Below are positions 26,443-34,844 of a stretch of DNA of 64,000 nucleotides, piece after piece. A program made the translations under genes and the position numbers. This DNA comes from Micromonospora sp. KC213 (GTDB lineage Bacteria; Actinomycetota; Actinomycetes; Mycobacteriales; Micromonosporaceae): positions 1-64,000 of the forward strand of contig NZ_SMKF01000004.1 in assembly GCF_004348325.1 (NCBI RefSeq), written 5' to 3'. How positions within the stretch are numbered: the first letter of the stretch is position 1; each line of letters starts with the position of its first letter. The notes below the pieces were generated by a model. The model had not been told where the DNA came from. It worked only from the letters and a program-made list of their open reading frames with translations, and searched no databases.

Positions 26443-27642
26443 TCAGCGTGCTGGCCATCGTCGGATGCCGGCGGCTGCGTAGACAGCTTCGGTGAGCGCC
26501 GTGAACCGGAATCGCGGTTGCCAGCCGATGTGGCTGAGTTCGCCCCAGTAGTTCGGTGTGTAGCCGAACGCGAGTTCGTGTTCGGCGTCGGCGAAGGCGA
26601 GGGAGCCGCTAGCTCCGGTGTGGCCGAACAGGCCGGCGATGCCGACGCTGGGCCACATGGGTCCGCCGGGGAGCTGGAATCCGAGACCCCAGTCGGTGCG
26701 CATCCGGAGCACCTCGTCACGACCGCTGGCTTGCGGTTGCCGGGCGGTGTTCATGAGATCGGCGGAGATGAGCCGGTGCCCGTCGACCGGTCCGATGAGG
26801 GCCGCGTAGAGGCGGGCGAGGGCGATACCCCTGCCGATGCCGCCGGCGGAGGCGTCCTCCACCTCGTAGCGGACGAGTTCGGAGTGGTCGTTGAAGCCGG
26901 CGTCGCTGCCTCCGAAGGTGGCGTGGTAGGTGACCGATCGGCGGTCGAGCACACCGAGCGCGTAGGGCAGCCACATCGGGTTGAGCAGTGACCGGAACGC
27001 CTGGCTCTGGGAGGGTCCGATCATGGGGGCGACTCGGTGGTGCTGGTCGACTGGCAGGCCGAGGTGGAGATCGAGTTGGTGAGGGGCGGCGATCTCCTCA
27101 GCGAAGAATCGCCCGACGGTGCGTCCGGTGACGGCTTTCACGAGCCCGCTGAGGATGTATCCGTAGGTGATGCCGTGATATCCGTGCCGCTCGCCCGGGT
27201 TCCACCAAAGCCGCTGCCGCTCGATCCGGCGCAACACCGGGTCCAGCGCGACCGCATCGTCGTTGCTCACCGGCCGGTCCAGGGCGGCAAGGCCGGAACG
27301 ATGCGAGAGCACCAGGTGCACCGGAATCTCGGCCTTGTCCGCCTGCCCGAAGTCAGGCCAGTACTCAGCGATGGGCCGTTCCAGGTCGATGACGCCACGC
27401 TCGACCAGCAGCAGCACGGCAGCCGTCGCCAGCGACTTGCTGATGGAGGCGATCGGGGTCACCGTGTCCCGTTCCCAGATCTGAGTCCGTCCACGGTCGA
27501 CGTGGCCGCCCCATATCTCCACAATCGGCCGGCCGCCCCGGTAAACGCCCAGTGAGGCGCCGATCTCCCGCCCCGACTGCAGGAAGTCGGCGAAGACGTC
27601 CCACACTGACCCGAAGCCATCCTCGCAATGCCCTCGAACCAC
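26443..27642 (-). CDS. Beta-lactamase-fold serine hydrolase (class C / EstB-like)
   Basis: A 399-residue protein from GTG 27642. The catalytic Ser-x-x-Lys is SISKS in TPIASISKSLATAAVL (about residue 70), the Tyr motif lies in HGYHGITYGYI, and a late HTG motif (FGHTGASGSL) replaces the KTG of beta-lactamases. This is the pattern of class C-like esterases and D-aminopeptidases. No signal peptide is seen, so it is likely intracellular and probably an esterase rather than a resistance enzyme. It is divergent from a TetR gene, and a perfect palindrome at 27644-27666 lies directly at its start, so the regulator should block it. Confidence 0.88.
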   Translation of the reverse strand: MVRGHCEDGFGSVWDVFADFLQSGREIGASLGVYRGGRPIVEIWGGHVDRGRTQIWERDTVTPIASISKSLATAAVLLLVERGVIDLERPIAEYWPDFGQADKAEIPVHLVLSHRSGLAALDRPVSNDDAVALDPVLRRIERQRLWWNPGERHGYHGITYGYILSGLVKAVTGRTVGRFFAEEIAAPHQLDLHLGLPVDQHHRVAPMIGPSQSQAFRSLLNPMWLPYALGVLDRRSVTYHATFGGSDAGFNDHSELVRYEVEDASAGGIGRGIALARLYAALIGPVDGHRLISADLMNTARQPQASGRDEVLRMRTDWGLGFQLPGGPMWPSVGIAGLFGHTGASGSLAFADAEHELAFGYTPNYWGELSHIGWQPRFRFTALTEAVYAAAGIRRWPAR

Positions 27643-27643
27643 G

Positions 27644-27666
27644 CTTTTGATAGTCACTATCAAAAG
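27644..27666. promoter_or_regulatory. Perfect palindromic operator between TetR and the serine hydrolase
   Basis: An 11-bp inverted repeat, CTTTTGATAGT (27644-27654) and ACTATCAAAAG (27656-27666), has a single central base. It sits 2 bases from the hydrolase GTG and 20 bases before the TetR ATG, the usual place of a TetR autoregulatory site. Confidence 0.88.
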
Positions 27667-27686
27667 ATATCAGGTAGCATGATGAC

Positions 27687-28292
27687 ATGGAAGCGAGGGA
27701 CCTCCGCGACCCGACAGCGCAGGGGAGCGGACTGCGTGCGCGCAAACGAAGGCAGACCGAACGCCGCATCCAGGCCGCCGCGCTCGGCCTGTTCGAGCGG
27801 TACGGCTTCGACGCCGTCACCGTCGAGCAGGTCGCGGCCGAGGCCGACGTTTCAGTCGTAACGGTCTATCGGTACTTCGTCACCAAGGAGAACCTCGTCC
27901 TCCAGGACCCCTTCGAGGGCGAGCTGACAGACGCTATCCTCGAAGCGATCCGCACCGGCCACGACATCCCCGCGGCCGTCCAGCACGTCCTTGAACAGCT
28001 GCCCGCGGAGCGCGCGGAAGACACCGAGCAGGACGCCCGAGTTCGCATCCGCCTCGCCAACGAGATCCCGGCGATCGCCGGCGCAGCACACATCCGCGCC
28101 CGCGCCCGCGCCCGGCAGCTCGTCGAGGCGCTGCCCGGCGGGCTAGCGGACAGATTGGACGCACGAGTACAGGCCCTCGCGACCTTCGCCGCCCTCGAAG
28201 CTGCCGCCGACCACTGGCACGACGTCCCGGATGCGGGCACGCTGCGCGACGTCTCCTTAGCCGCTGTACGAACGCTGCGCACGACGTGGTGA
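27687..28292 (+). CDS. TetR-family transcriptional regulator
   Basis: A 201-residue protein. The N-terminal helix-turn-helix is clear: RRIQAAALGLFERYGFDAVT, VEQVAAEADVSVVTVYRYF, VTKENLVLQDPFE. The rest is the all-helical ligand-binding and dimer domain. It is read divergently from the serine hydrolase with a shared perfect palindrome at 27644-27666, so autorepression plus repression of the hydrolase is likely. The ligand is unknown, perhaps a substrate or product of the hydrolase. Confidence 0.93.
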   Translation: MEARDLRDPTAQGSGLRARKRRQTERRIQAAALGLFERYGFDAVTVEQVAAEADVSVVTVYRYFVTKENLVLQDPFEGELTDAILEAIRTGHDIPAAVQHVLEQLPAERAEDTEQDARVRIRLANEIPAIAGAAHIRARARARQLVEALPGGLADRLDARVQALATFAALEAAADHWHDVPDAGTLRDVSLAAVRTLRTTW

Positions 28293-28388
28293 GCCAATAA
28301 GCCTCCGCATGATGTCCACCGCGGCGCATTCGCGGCAGCGCCTGCTCCCACGACCCCGACCACGCGACCTGGGATCACCACCGCATGC

Positions 28389-28835
28389 GCGGTGGGCGCG
28401 GTCGCCGATCTGGCGCTGGTCATCAACGGTACGGCCAGCGCGGACGACGCCGGCCTGATCAAGATAGGTATGCGTGCCACCCTCTCGTATCCGGGTGGCC
28501 GCACGTTCGCAGCGACGGTGAGCGGTGTGGGTGGTCGCGTCAAGGCGCAGCGAGCGGCCGTCGCGGGTGTGCCGGTCCGGTTGAGGCCGAAGACCAATCC
28601 ACATTGGTACCACTGGTCGGGGAGGCGGTGAAGGTGAGTATCACGGTGGGCGGGACCGGTCACAGGGTGCTGAGCGTGCCGGTCGCGACCGTGTTCGCCG
28701 CTTCGGACGGCACGACCCGGGTGACCGTACGCGACCCGCGCGGTCAGGTGCGCGACGTCCCGATTGCCGGTCGGGTTGTCACGCGGGCTACCGCCGAGCC
28801 GCGTTCCTTCGAGCCCGCCCCGACAAGGCGGATAG
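28389..28835 (+). pseudogene. Efflux periplasmic adaptor (HlyD/peptidoglycan-binding type), C-terminal remnant
   Basis: Two frames give VADLALVINGTASADDAGLI, KIGMRATLSYPGGRTFAATV, then after a shift near 28600 STLVPLVGEAVKVSITVGG, VLSVPVATVFAASDGTTRVT and VRDPRGQVRDVPIAGRVV. This is the beta-barrel and membrane-proximal part of actinomycete HlyD-type adaptors that accompany MacB-type exporters. The N-terminus and the hairpin domain are missing. It may once have worked with an exporter such as the one at 20.2-23.3 kb, but that is only inference. Confidence 0.6.
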
Positions 28836-28839
28836 ACGT

Positions 28840-29145
28840 TGGAAAGCGGCCGCCGACCTACGCCTCAAACCCGCCTCGTCCGCGAGTTCGAGGTCAGAAA
28901 GTCGCGCGAGCAAAGCGGACAGGGACAGTCGAAGTTCGAGGCGGGCAGGCGGGCAGGCGGGCATCCCGCGATGGTGGATCCCACGGCCGAACGCGACCTG
29001 CTCACCGGAGCGATGAGTGCTGCGCTCCTCCGGATGCGTCATTGACGCTCGGATCGAGGCCGGCGGCCAGAATGAAGACCAGCACTCGATCGCCTGCTCG
29101 GACGCCGGCGTCATCGAGCCGGAAGGGTTCTGTGGCCTCGTGGGC
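28840..29145 (-). pseudogene. Cytochrome P450, C-terminal remnant
   Basis: On the minus strand one frame (29142 to about 29030) reads ATEPFRLDDAGVRAGDRVLV and FILAAGLDPSVND, the region before the meander. A second frame (28997-28788) reads VAFGRGIHHRGMPACPPARL and ELRLSLSALLARLSDLEL, the heme-binding loop and L helix. The normal FGxGxHxCxG spacing is expanded: a (GGGCAGGC)-type triplet repeat at about 28942-28965 encodes extra residues and the Cys is displaced. No N-terminal half exists. Confidence 0.68.
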
Positions 29146-29213
29146 AGCGTGGCCCGCATCGGGTTTGTGTGGCCGCCGTGCAACCTGTCGCGGCATTCCA
29201 GCGTACTCGTGGC

Positions 29214-32200
29214 ATGACAACCTTCCATACCGTGCGACGGCGAACAGCTGTCCTGCTCGTTGCCACCATGTCGGTCGCCATGCCAGCAGCGATCGGCGCA
29301 CAGACTCGAGCGGCGGCCGCGGCGCCGGCGGCGCATAGCCCCTACACCGTGACGTTGGTGACGGGAGACCGGGTGACCGTCGCGTCGATGACCGCCGCCA
29401 CGGCCTCCGTCGAGCCTGCGGCCGGACGCGAGGACATGTCGTTCGCCATGTCCGTCGTGGGGGGACACCTCCTGGTCATTCCCTCCGACGCCCACCGCCT
29501 GGTCCAGACGCAACGCGTCGACCGGCGGCTGTTTGACATCTCGGAACTCATCAAACTCGGGTACGACGACCGCAGGCGGTCGACCGTTCCGTTGATCATG
29601 GAAGCTGCCACTCTGCCGGCGCTCAAGAAGACCGTCAGCGAGCACGGCGCACGCACGACCCGGGAGTTGACGGCCGTGAAGGCCGTGGCGGTCAGCGCGC
29701 CGAAGGACAAGACGGCCTCGCTGTGGGAAGCCGCACGTAATGACAGAGCGGTGCACAGGATCTGGTTGGACGGCAAGCGGCAGCCTTTGCTCGACGGCAG
29801 CGTGCCGCAGATCGGCGCACCGGCCGCCTGGCAGGCCGGATACACCGGCAGGGGTATTTCGGTGGCCGTTCTGGACACCGGCGTGGACGCGAGCCACCCG
29901 GACCTGGCAGGCCGCGTCGTAGAGCGTAACTTCACCGCCGAAACGGGGGAGCGGGTCGGGCACGGCACACATGTCGCATCGATCATCGCTGGTACGGGGG
30001 TGGCCTCCGGCGGCAGGTATCGTGGCGTGGCACCGGAGGCGACCATATTGTCGGGCAAAGTGTGCGAGATGAGCGGCTGCAGTGAGTCGGCGATCCTGGC
30101 CGGCATGCAGTGGGCTGCCGTCGACCAGGGCGCCCGAGTGATCAACATGAGCCTGGGCGGGGAAGACTTCCCATCTGTCGATCCCCTCGAGGAGGCTGTG
30201 AACGCGTTGACCGCGCAGACGGGAGCGCTGTTCGTCATCGCCGCGGGCAACGCCGGCGCCGCCGATACGGGCACGATCGCCTCACCCGGCAGTGCGGACG
30301 CGGCGCTGACCGTCGGTGCCGTTGACAGGTCCGACGCGGTGGCCGGGTTCTCCAGCCGCGGCCCGCGCACCGGCGACGAGGCGATCAAGCCCGACATCTC
30401 CGCGCCTGGGGTGGGCATCGTCGCAGCGCGTGCGGCGGGCACCGAGATGGGCGAGCCTGCCGCGGACTTCCCGGCTTCCTACGTTGCCGCCGACGGCACG
30501 TCGATGGCCACCCCGCACGTCGCGGGTGCTGCCGCACTGCTCGCGCAAGAGCATCCGGGATGGAGGGGCGATCAGCTGAAGGCCACCCTCATGGGCGCGG
30601 CTGAGCGGACCGCGGACAACGCCGTGTTCGACCAGGGTGCGGGCCGCGTCGACGTGAGGCGGGCAATCACGCAGACCGTCACCGCCGACCCGCCGTCGGT
30701 GTCGTTCGGGCTGCAGCCATGGCCGCATGACGACGACACCACGCTCACCAGAACGATCACGTATCGCAACACCAGCTCTGTCGCGGTGGCGTTGGCGCTG
30801 AACTTGACCCACACCAAGGCGTTCACGCTGAGCACCTCGCGCGTCGACGTACCACCCGGTGGTACCGCCGACGTGACCGTCACGGCTGACACCCGCCACC
30901 TCGACGTGGGGCCGTGGACCGGGCAGGTCGTCGCCACCGCAGGCGAGACGCGCGTCGTGACGCCGCTCGCGGTCCGCAAGGAGGATGAACGCTACGCGGT
31001 TACGCTGCGTCATATCGGGCTTGACGGCAAACCCGCGACGGACTACCTCACCCAGATCTTCCAGCCCAACGGCCGGGACTCCTGGTTTCCGTACGACCCG
31101 AGCGGCAGCGTGACGCTCCGGCTCCCGAAGGGGCGGTACACCACGGCCACCTATCTGCACACCTCGGCGACTCAGAGCCACTCTGGGTCCGCGCTGCTGT
31201 ACCAGCCGATCCTCGACGTCAGCGGAGACACGTCTGTCACGTTCGACGCCCGCCAGGGCAAGCCGGTGAGGCAGTCGGTACCCGACCGTACCGCCGAGGC
31301 CCATGACGTGTTCTTCGGTGTCTCGATGCAGGTGGACGGCGCATCCGTGCGCTTCGGCACCCTTCAGCAGGGTTTCGACAACGCCCGCATCGCCGAGATC
31401 GGCACCCATGTCCAGGCGACCGGCTACGTGATGAGCACCTGGGCCCGGCGCGACAGCGGAGATATCGGCCGGGACAGCCCGTACGCGTACTACGTCGGCG
31501 AGCAGGTACCCGGCGACGTCCTGCTGGCCGGCTATCACCGTGCGTTCCGGACCGGCGAACTCGCCGCCGTGACACAGAGGATTCACAGCTACGCCCCCGG
31601 GCAGATCGCTCGCCAGTGGATGCAGTTCAGTCGCGACGATGGCGAGGTGCTCGGCGTGGGCCGCCTCGGGATGCGCGCTCCGGGAACCCGAATCAACTAC
31701 TACAGCACCCAGGCCGGCTCGTCCTGGCTGCCGCAGACCGCGATCGGTATGCCGGCCGGTGGCGACCGCATCGCCGGTCTCCGTTTGACCGGCTCGCCGT
31801 TCGCGCCGCCCGCGGGCAGCAGCTCCGTGCAGGAATGGGGCGCCGCGCCGTACACAACGGCCTTCAACGATTCCCAGCAGTGGGTCACCCGATCCGGTGA
31901 CACGCTCCAGGCTGTCATCCCGTCGGTGTCGGACGCGGGCGCCCACTCCGGCTACGACACGACACAGTCCGTGACCACCAGGCTGTACCGTGGCGACGAA
32001 TTGCTCGACGAGCAGGACTGGGTGTATGTCGGTGCCAGCGGCCTGCCCGCCGGGCCCGCCAGCTACCGGATCACGCAGGACACCACCGGCAGCATCGGTG
32101 GCCTCGGCACCCGGACCCAGTCGATCTTCGCGTTCCAGGATCCCGCAGAGATCTTCACGATCCGGTACGAGCCCCGGCTCGACTCCCGCTACGCGGTGGT

Positions 32201-32450
32201 TGCGGGCACCCGGCAGCGGATGCCGGTGAAGGCTCTCGACACGGCGGGCAGGCCGATCGAGGTCCGGCAGCTCGCCCTGGAGTTCTCGTTCGACGACGGC
32301 ACAACCTGGCAGTCGGCCGTGGTGGCGAAGGGTGCTGTTACGCTGCGCTACCCCCGGGGAAGCGGACACGTCTCCCTTCGCGTGAGCGCAACCGGCGCGA
32401 CCGGAGCCGAGACGACTCAGACTGTTATCCGCGCCTACCGTTACCAGTAG
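29214..32450 (+). CDS. Secreted subtilisin-family (S8) serine protease, 1078 aa
   Basis: ATG 29214 starts a signal peptide (TVRRRTAVLLVATMSVAMPA, cleavage near GAQTRA). A prodomain of about 170 residues follows (YTVTLVTGDRVTVAS). The catalytic domain has Asp in VAVLDTGVDASHPDL (about residue 221), His in GHGTHVASIIAG (about 253), the oxyanion Asn in IAAGNAGAAD and Ser in GTSMATPHVAGAAAL (about 430). A very long C-terminal region (about 550 residues) includes Fn3-like strands (NTSSVAVALALNLTHT) and further beta domains without a recognised name. It is exported and degrades proteins outside the cell. Monocistronic, with a hairpin after the stop. Confidence 0.95.
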   Translation: MTTFHTVRRRTAVLLVATMSVAMPAAIGAQTRAAAAAPAAHSPYTVTLVTGDRVTVASMTAATASVEPAAGREDMSFAMSVVGGHLLVIPSDAHRLVQTQRVDRRLFDISELIKLGYDDRRRSTVPLIMEAATLPALKKTVSEHGARTTRELTAVKAVAVSAPKDKTASLWEAARNDRAVHRIWLDGKRQPLLDGSVPQIGAPAAWQAGYTGRGISVAVLDTGVDASHPDLAGRVVERNFTAETGERVGHGTHVASIIAGTGVASGGRYRGVAPEATILSGKVCEMSGCSESAILAGMQWAAVDQGARVINMSLGGEDFPSVDPLEEAVNALTAQTGALFVIAAGNAGAADTGTIASPGSADAALTVGAVDRSDAVAGFSSRGPRTGDEAIKPDISAPGVGIVAARAAGTEMGEPAADFPASYVAADGTSMATPHVAGAAALLAQEHPGWRGDQLKATLMGAAERTADNAVFDQGAGRVDVRRAITQTVTADPPSVSFGLQPWPHDDDTTLTRTITYRNTSSVAVALALNLTHTKAFTLSTSRVDVPPGGTADVTVTADTRHLDVGPWTGQVVATAGETRVVTPLAVRKEDERYAVTLRHIGLDGKPATDYLTQIFQPNGRDSWFPYDPSGSVTLRLPKGRYTTATYLHTSATQSHSGSALLYQPILDVSGDTSVTFDARQGKPVRQSVPDRTAEAHDVFFGVSMQVDGASVRFGTLQQGFDNARIAEIGTHVQATGYVMSTWARRDSGDIGRDSPYAYYVGEQVPGDVLLAGYHRAFRTGELAAVTQRIHSYAPGQIARQWMQFSRDDGEVLGVGRLGMRAPGTRINYYSTQAGSSWLPQTAIGMPAGGDRIAGLRLTGSPFAPPAGSSSVQEWGAAPYTTAFNDSQQWVTRSGDTLQAVIPSVSDAGAHSGYDTTQSVTTRLYRGDELLDEQDWVYVGASGLPAGPASYRITQDTTGSIGGLGTRTQSIFAFQDPAEIFTIRYEPRLDSRYAVVAGTRQRMPVKALDTAGRPIEVRQLALEFSFDDGTTWQSAVVAKGAVTLRYPRGSGHVSLRVSATGATGAETTQTVIRAYRYQ

Positions 32451-32455
32451 GGCCA

Positions 32456-32483
32456 TGTGGGGCGGTCGCCCGGCCGCCCCACA
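32456..32483 (+). terminator. Intrinsic terminator after the subtilase gene
   Basis: A perfect 10-bp stem (TGTGGGGCGG 32456-32465 with CCGCCCCACA 32474-32483) with an 8-base loop begins 6 bases after the stop codon. Confidence 0.88.
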
Positions 32484-32678
32484 CGCCCTGAATCCGCGCT
32501 CAGGACCGTGCACCGGTCGCCCGAGGTTGGTAGACCCGCGGTCCGGGCCGGATCGGCCCGCAAGCGCGCTTTACGCCCGGTGGGTGGCTCACGTCGGGAT
32601 GCCGAGGGGGCTCTGTACGACAGCGTCGGCACGGCCGCTACGGGCGGCGGGAAACTGTGAGACACCTAAGGGCTGGGC

Positions 32679-33110
32679 ATGAGTGTGCTGGCCCGCGACA
32701 TGCGCAGCATCGGGGCCGGCGAGCGTGAGCAGCGCATGCGAGTGCTGTTCGACGCGAACGTCGGTCCTCTTCGCGGCTACCTGATGCGCCTCACCGGCGG
32801 TCAGAGAGAAGCCGCCGACGACCTTCTCCAGGAGACGATGTTGCGGACCTGGCGCAAGATAGACGAGCTGCCGGCAGGGGAGGAGTCGCTGCGCCGCTGG
32901 CTCTTCAGGGTGGCTCGCAACCTGACGATCGACGCGGCGCGGGCCCGCCAGGCGCGACCGGACGAGGTGAGCGGCGACGACGTCACGTGGGTGCCGTCGA
33001 ACGACGTCATCGACGGGGTGGTCGACCGGCATCTGTTGCGCGATGCCCTGCTGAGGCTCACTCCGGAGCACCGTGCGGTGCTGGTCTGTGCGCAAACGGG
33101 CCGGATTACC
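32679..33110 (+). pseudogene. ECF sigma-70 factor, truncated in region 4
   Basis: The first 130 residues are a good ECF sigma factor: region 2 with FDANVGPLRGYLMRLTGG, AADDLLQETMLRTWRKIDEL and RRWLFRVARNLTIDAARAR. Then comes the start of region 4, LLRDALLRLTPEHRAVLV. Beyond about 33095 the helix-turn-helix is lost and replaced by unrelated sequence, although the frame stays open to 33335. Without region 4.2 it could not recognise a -35 element, so it is called a pseudogene. No anti-sigma gene is adjacent. Confidence 0.78.
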
Positions 33111-33260
33111 GCCCGCTGGTTATCCGTGGACAGCCGGCGCGTGGAGCGGCTCCAGACCGACGACTTCCGAAGGAGGATTGGCTCAGCGCCCGCTCCTACC
33201 GCAATTTCTGTGCCGCCGATCAAAGGCCAATGGCGGTTTCCGATATCGGTACCGTTTCGT

Positions 33261-33295
33261 GTGGGGTTTCGGTATCGATCACCCCTCGGACACGA
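33261..33295 (+). repeat. 35-bp direct repeat, left copy (partner 55522-55556)
   Basis: Thirty-three of 35 bases equal 55522-55556, with 26 consecutive identical bases (33270-33295). In frame it encodes WGFGIDHPSDT; the right copy encodes WGSGIDHPSDT and then continues into a longer reading frame. The distance between copies is 22,261 bp. Confidence 0.88.
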
Positions 33296-33796
33296 GTACG
33301 TGTCATATGTGCGACGTGGACGTAGCGGTGGTTGAACGTGCTTGGCCACCGCAGAAGCCTCTCGACACCGTGCCTGGCACTACCCTCAGTGATCGGCGCC
33401 GGGCGAGTTCTGCAACGACGCGCGGCAGCCCGGATTGCGACTGCACATCAGGGAGCGCCGTGGGCTGATCGTCGTATCAGTCGATAGGCAGGGTGTCTTC
33501 TGACGAAAGAAGGCCACGTCCGGCTGCCGGCGATCGGGTGTTCATCGTGGCTGAACCAACCAGCAGGCGTCTGGTGGTTCACCCGCCGGCAAAGCTCGAC
33601 GAGATGACTACGCAGGCTCACGATGCGCCGCCCAGGGTCGGGCAGGGCGGACGAATAGTGACCATGCACCTTGATGTGTTGTGCTGGTACGCCGAAAGGC
33701 GGGCGGCGTTGGCCTGCAGTACGGGGGTACCCTGCTCGCATGGTGCGTCCAAGGCGGCAGTACGCCGCGCGGCCCGGACGCAATCGTGGCATCCTT
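33296..33796. other. Intergenic region without a recognisable gene
   Basis: About 500 bases between the left repeat and the dyad upstream of the small secreted protein. Open frames exist on both strands, but none encodes a recognisable domain. Confidence 0.45.
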
Positions 33797-33820
33797 GATA
33801 GACAGTGAGCTCTGTCTATC
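33797..33820. promoter_or_regulatory. Inverted repeat upstream of a small secreted protein gene
   Basis: GATAGACAG (33797-33805) and CTGTCTATC (33812-33820) form a perfect 9-bp dyad with a 6-base spacer, 16 bases before the ATG at 33837. An AGGGGA ribosome site lies between. It may be an operator or a hairpin in the leader. Confidence 0.65.
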
Positions 33821-33836
33821 GTTAGGGGATGTCGAC

Positions 33837-34223
33837 ATGCGACCTCGGCTGCTTTCCATCGCTTCCGCACTGGCGCTCGTAATGAGTGGATCGGTGCTGG
33901 CGTTGATGCCCGCCAGCCCGGCCAGCGCGCACTGCGCCGGCCACGGCCACCATCCGGACCTGTACAGCGGAGGCGGCATCTCGTGGGGAGAGGGAACCTA
34001 CATCCGCGCCTATCCGCACAGGGACTGCCAATCTCAGGGACAGGGATACCCGGGTCAGGGAATCGACGTCCACTGCGCCACGCTGACCGGCGACCTCTGG
34101 TTCTACGTCCGTAACACCACTACCGGGATCAACGGGTGGTCCCGACGAGACGCGCTCCGCTTCTCACAGACCGTCACCATCGCCGACTGCTCGAACGCGG
34201 CCGCCGCACACCGGGTGGCCTGA
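33837..34223 (+). CDS. Small secreted protein, SH3-like, uncharacterised
   Basis: A 128-residue protein. The signal peptide is clear (MRPRLLSIASALALVMSG, cleavage after SPASA). The mature part of about 97 residues starts HCAGHGHH, a His/Cys-rich segment, and has four cysteines (HC, DCQ, HCA, DCS) likely in two disulphides. The core (SWGEGTYIRAYPHRDC, VHCATLTGDLWFYVRN, GINGWSRRDAL) resembles bacterial SH3b domains of secreted proteins. ATG 33837 is preceded by AGGGGA. A dyad at 33797-33820 suggests regulation. Followed by a strong terminator. Function unknown. Confidence 0.83.
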   Translation: MRPRLLSIASALALVMSGSVLALMPASPASAHCAGHGHHPDLYSGGGISWGEGTYIRAYPHRDCQSQGQGYPGQGIDVHCATLTGDLWFYVRNTTTGINGWSRRDALRFSQTVTIADCSNAAAAHRVA

Positions 34224-34265
34224 ACGGGCTGAGTGCTGGAACAAGCACCCCCACACAAGACACGA

Positions 34266-34298
34266 CGAGGGCCCCTCCCATCCGGGAAGGGGCCCTCG
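34266..34298 (+). terminator. Intrinsic terminator after the small secreted protein gene
   Basis: An 11-bp perfect stem (34266-34276 with 34288-34298), with possible extra CCC/GGG pairing inside the loop. The IS256 fragment begins at its last two bases. Confidence 0.85.
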
Positions 34299-34723
34299 GG
34301 CCTGTCTCGCTAAGGGTGTTTCCGGCGGTCTTGGTTAGTAGGTTTCAGCGGCTGGGAAGCGGTCGCTGAAGGTGATGGCGAAGGCGTTCAGGGCGGGTTT
34401 CCAGCGCATCGCCCATCGGGTTCGGCCTGCTCCGGTGGGGTCCAGGGAACGGTCACCAGGTGCAGACACTCCAACGCGGCCTACTCGTTCGGGGAGTGGC
34501 CACCAGGCCTTCACCGCCCGCCGGTAGCGGGCATTGAACGACTCGACCCGTTGGTCCAGCAGATCACCCGCCGGATTTCCACGTCGTAGTTCAGGATCGG
34601 AATGAACTCCGCCCAGGCGTTGTCCCACAGCCGGAACACCGCCGGATACCGCCCGCCCCACTTGTCGGCCAGGTCATCGAACGCGGCCCGGGCAGCCTGC
34701 GCGTTGACGGCGGTGTAGATCGG
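34297..34723 (-). mobile_element. IS256-type insertion sequence, truncated copy 2
   Basis: A near-identical copy of 2791-3217 (constant offset 31,506), covering the terminal sequence GGTGTTTCCGGC and the C-terminal part of the transposase (FDDLADKWGGRYPA, VESFNARYRRAVKAW, RWKPALNAFAITF). Homology stops abruptly at 34723 and the N-terminal two thirds are missing. It carries the same frameshifts as copy 1, so both derive from one already inactive element. Confidence 0.85.
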
Positions 34724-34844
34724 GATCGCCCAGCCCAGGGCGGAGCAGAGCCCTCGCCCGTCGGCGGTGGCGGACAGCAGCCCCGTGGTCAAGCAGCGGT
34801 GGCAGCGCCGCGAGTCAGGGCTGGTTATTGTCTAGGCTGCGCCC

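Noticed and set aside
28940..28966. CRISPR-like array
   Set aside because: Only about three copies of an 8-base unit without spacers; a simple tandem repeat in a P450 remnant. No other repeat-spacer structure was seen in the window.
30282..32513. A 743-residue open frame on the minus strand opposite the subtilase
   Set aside because: It is antisense to a gene with clear catalytic motifs and signal peptide; its translation is rich in Arg, Gly and His with no domain, as expected of a GC-rich shadow frame.
33493..33798. A 101-residue frame upstream of the small secreted protein
   Set aside because: The translation has no recognised fold and the codon pattern is unlike neighbouring genes; I could not support it as a gene.
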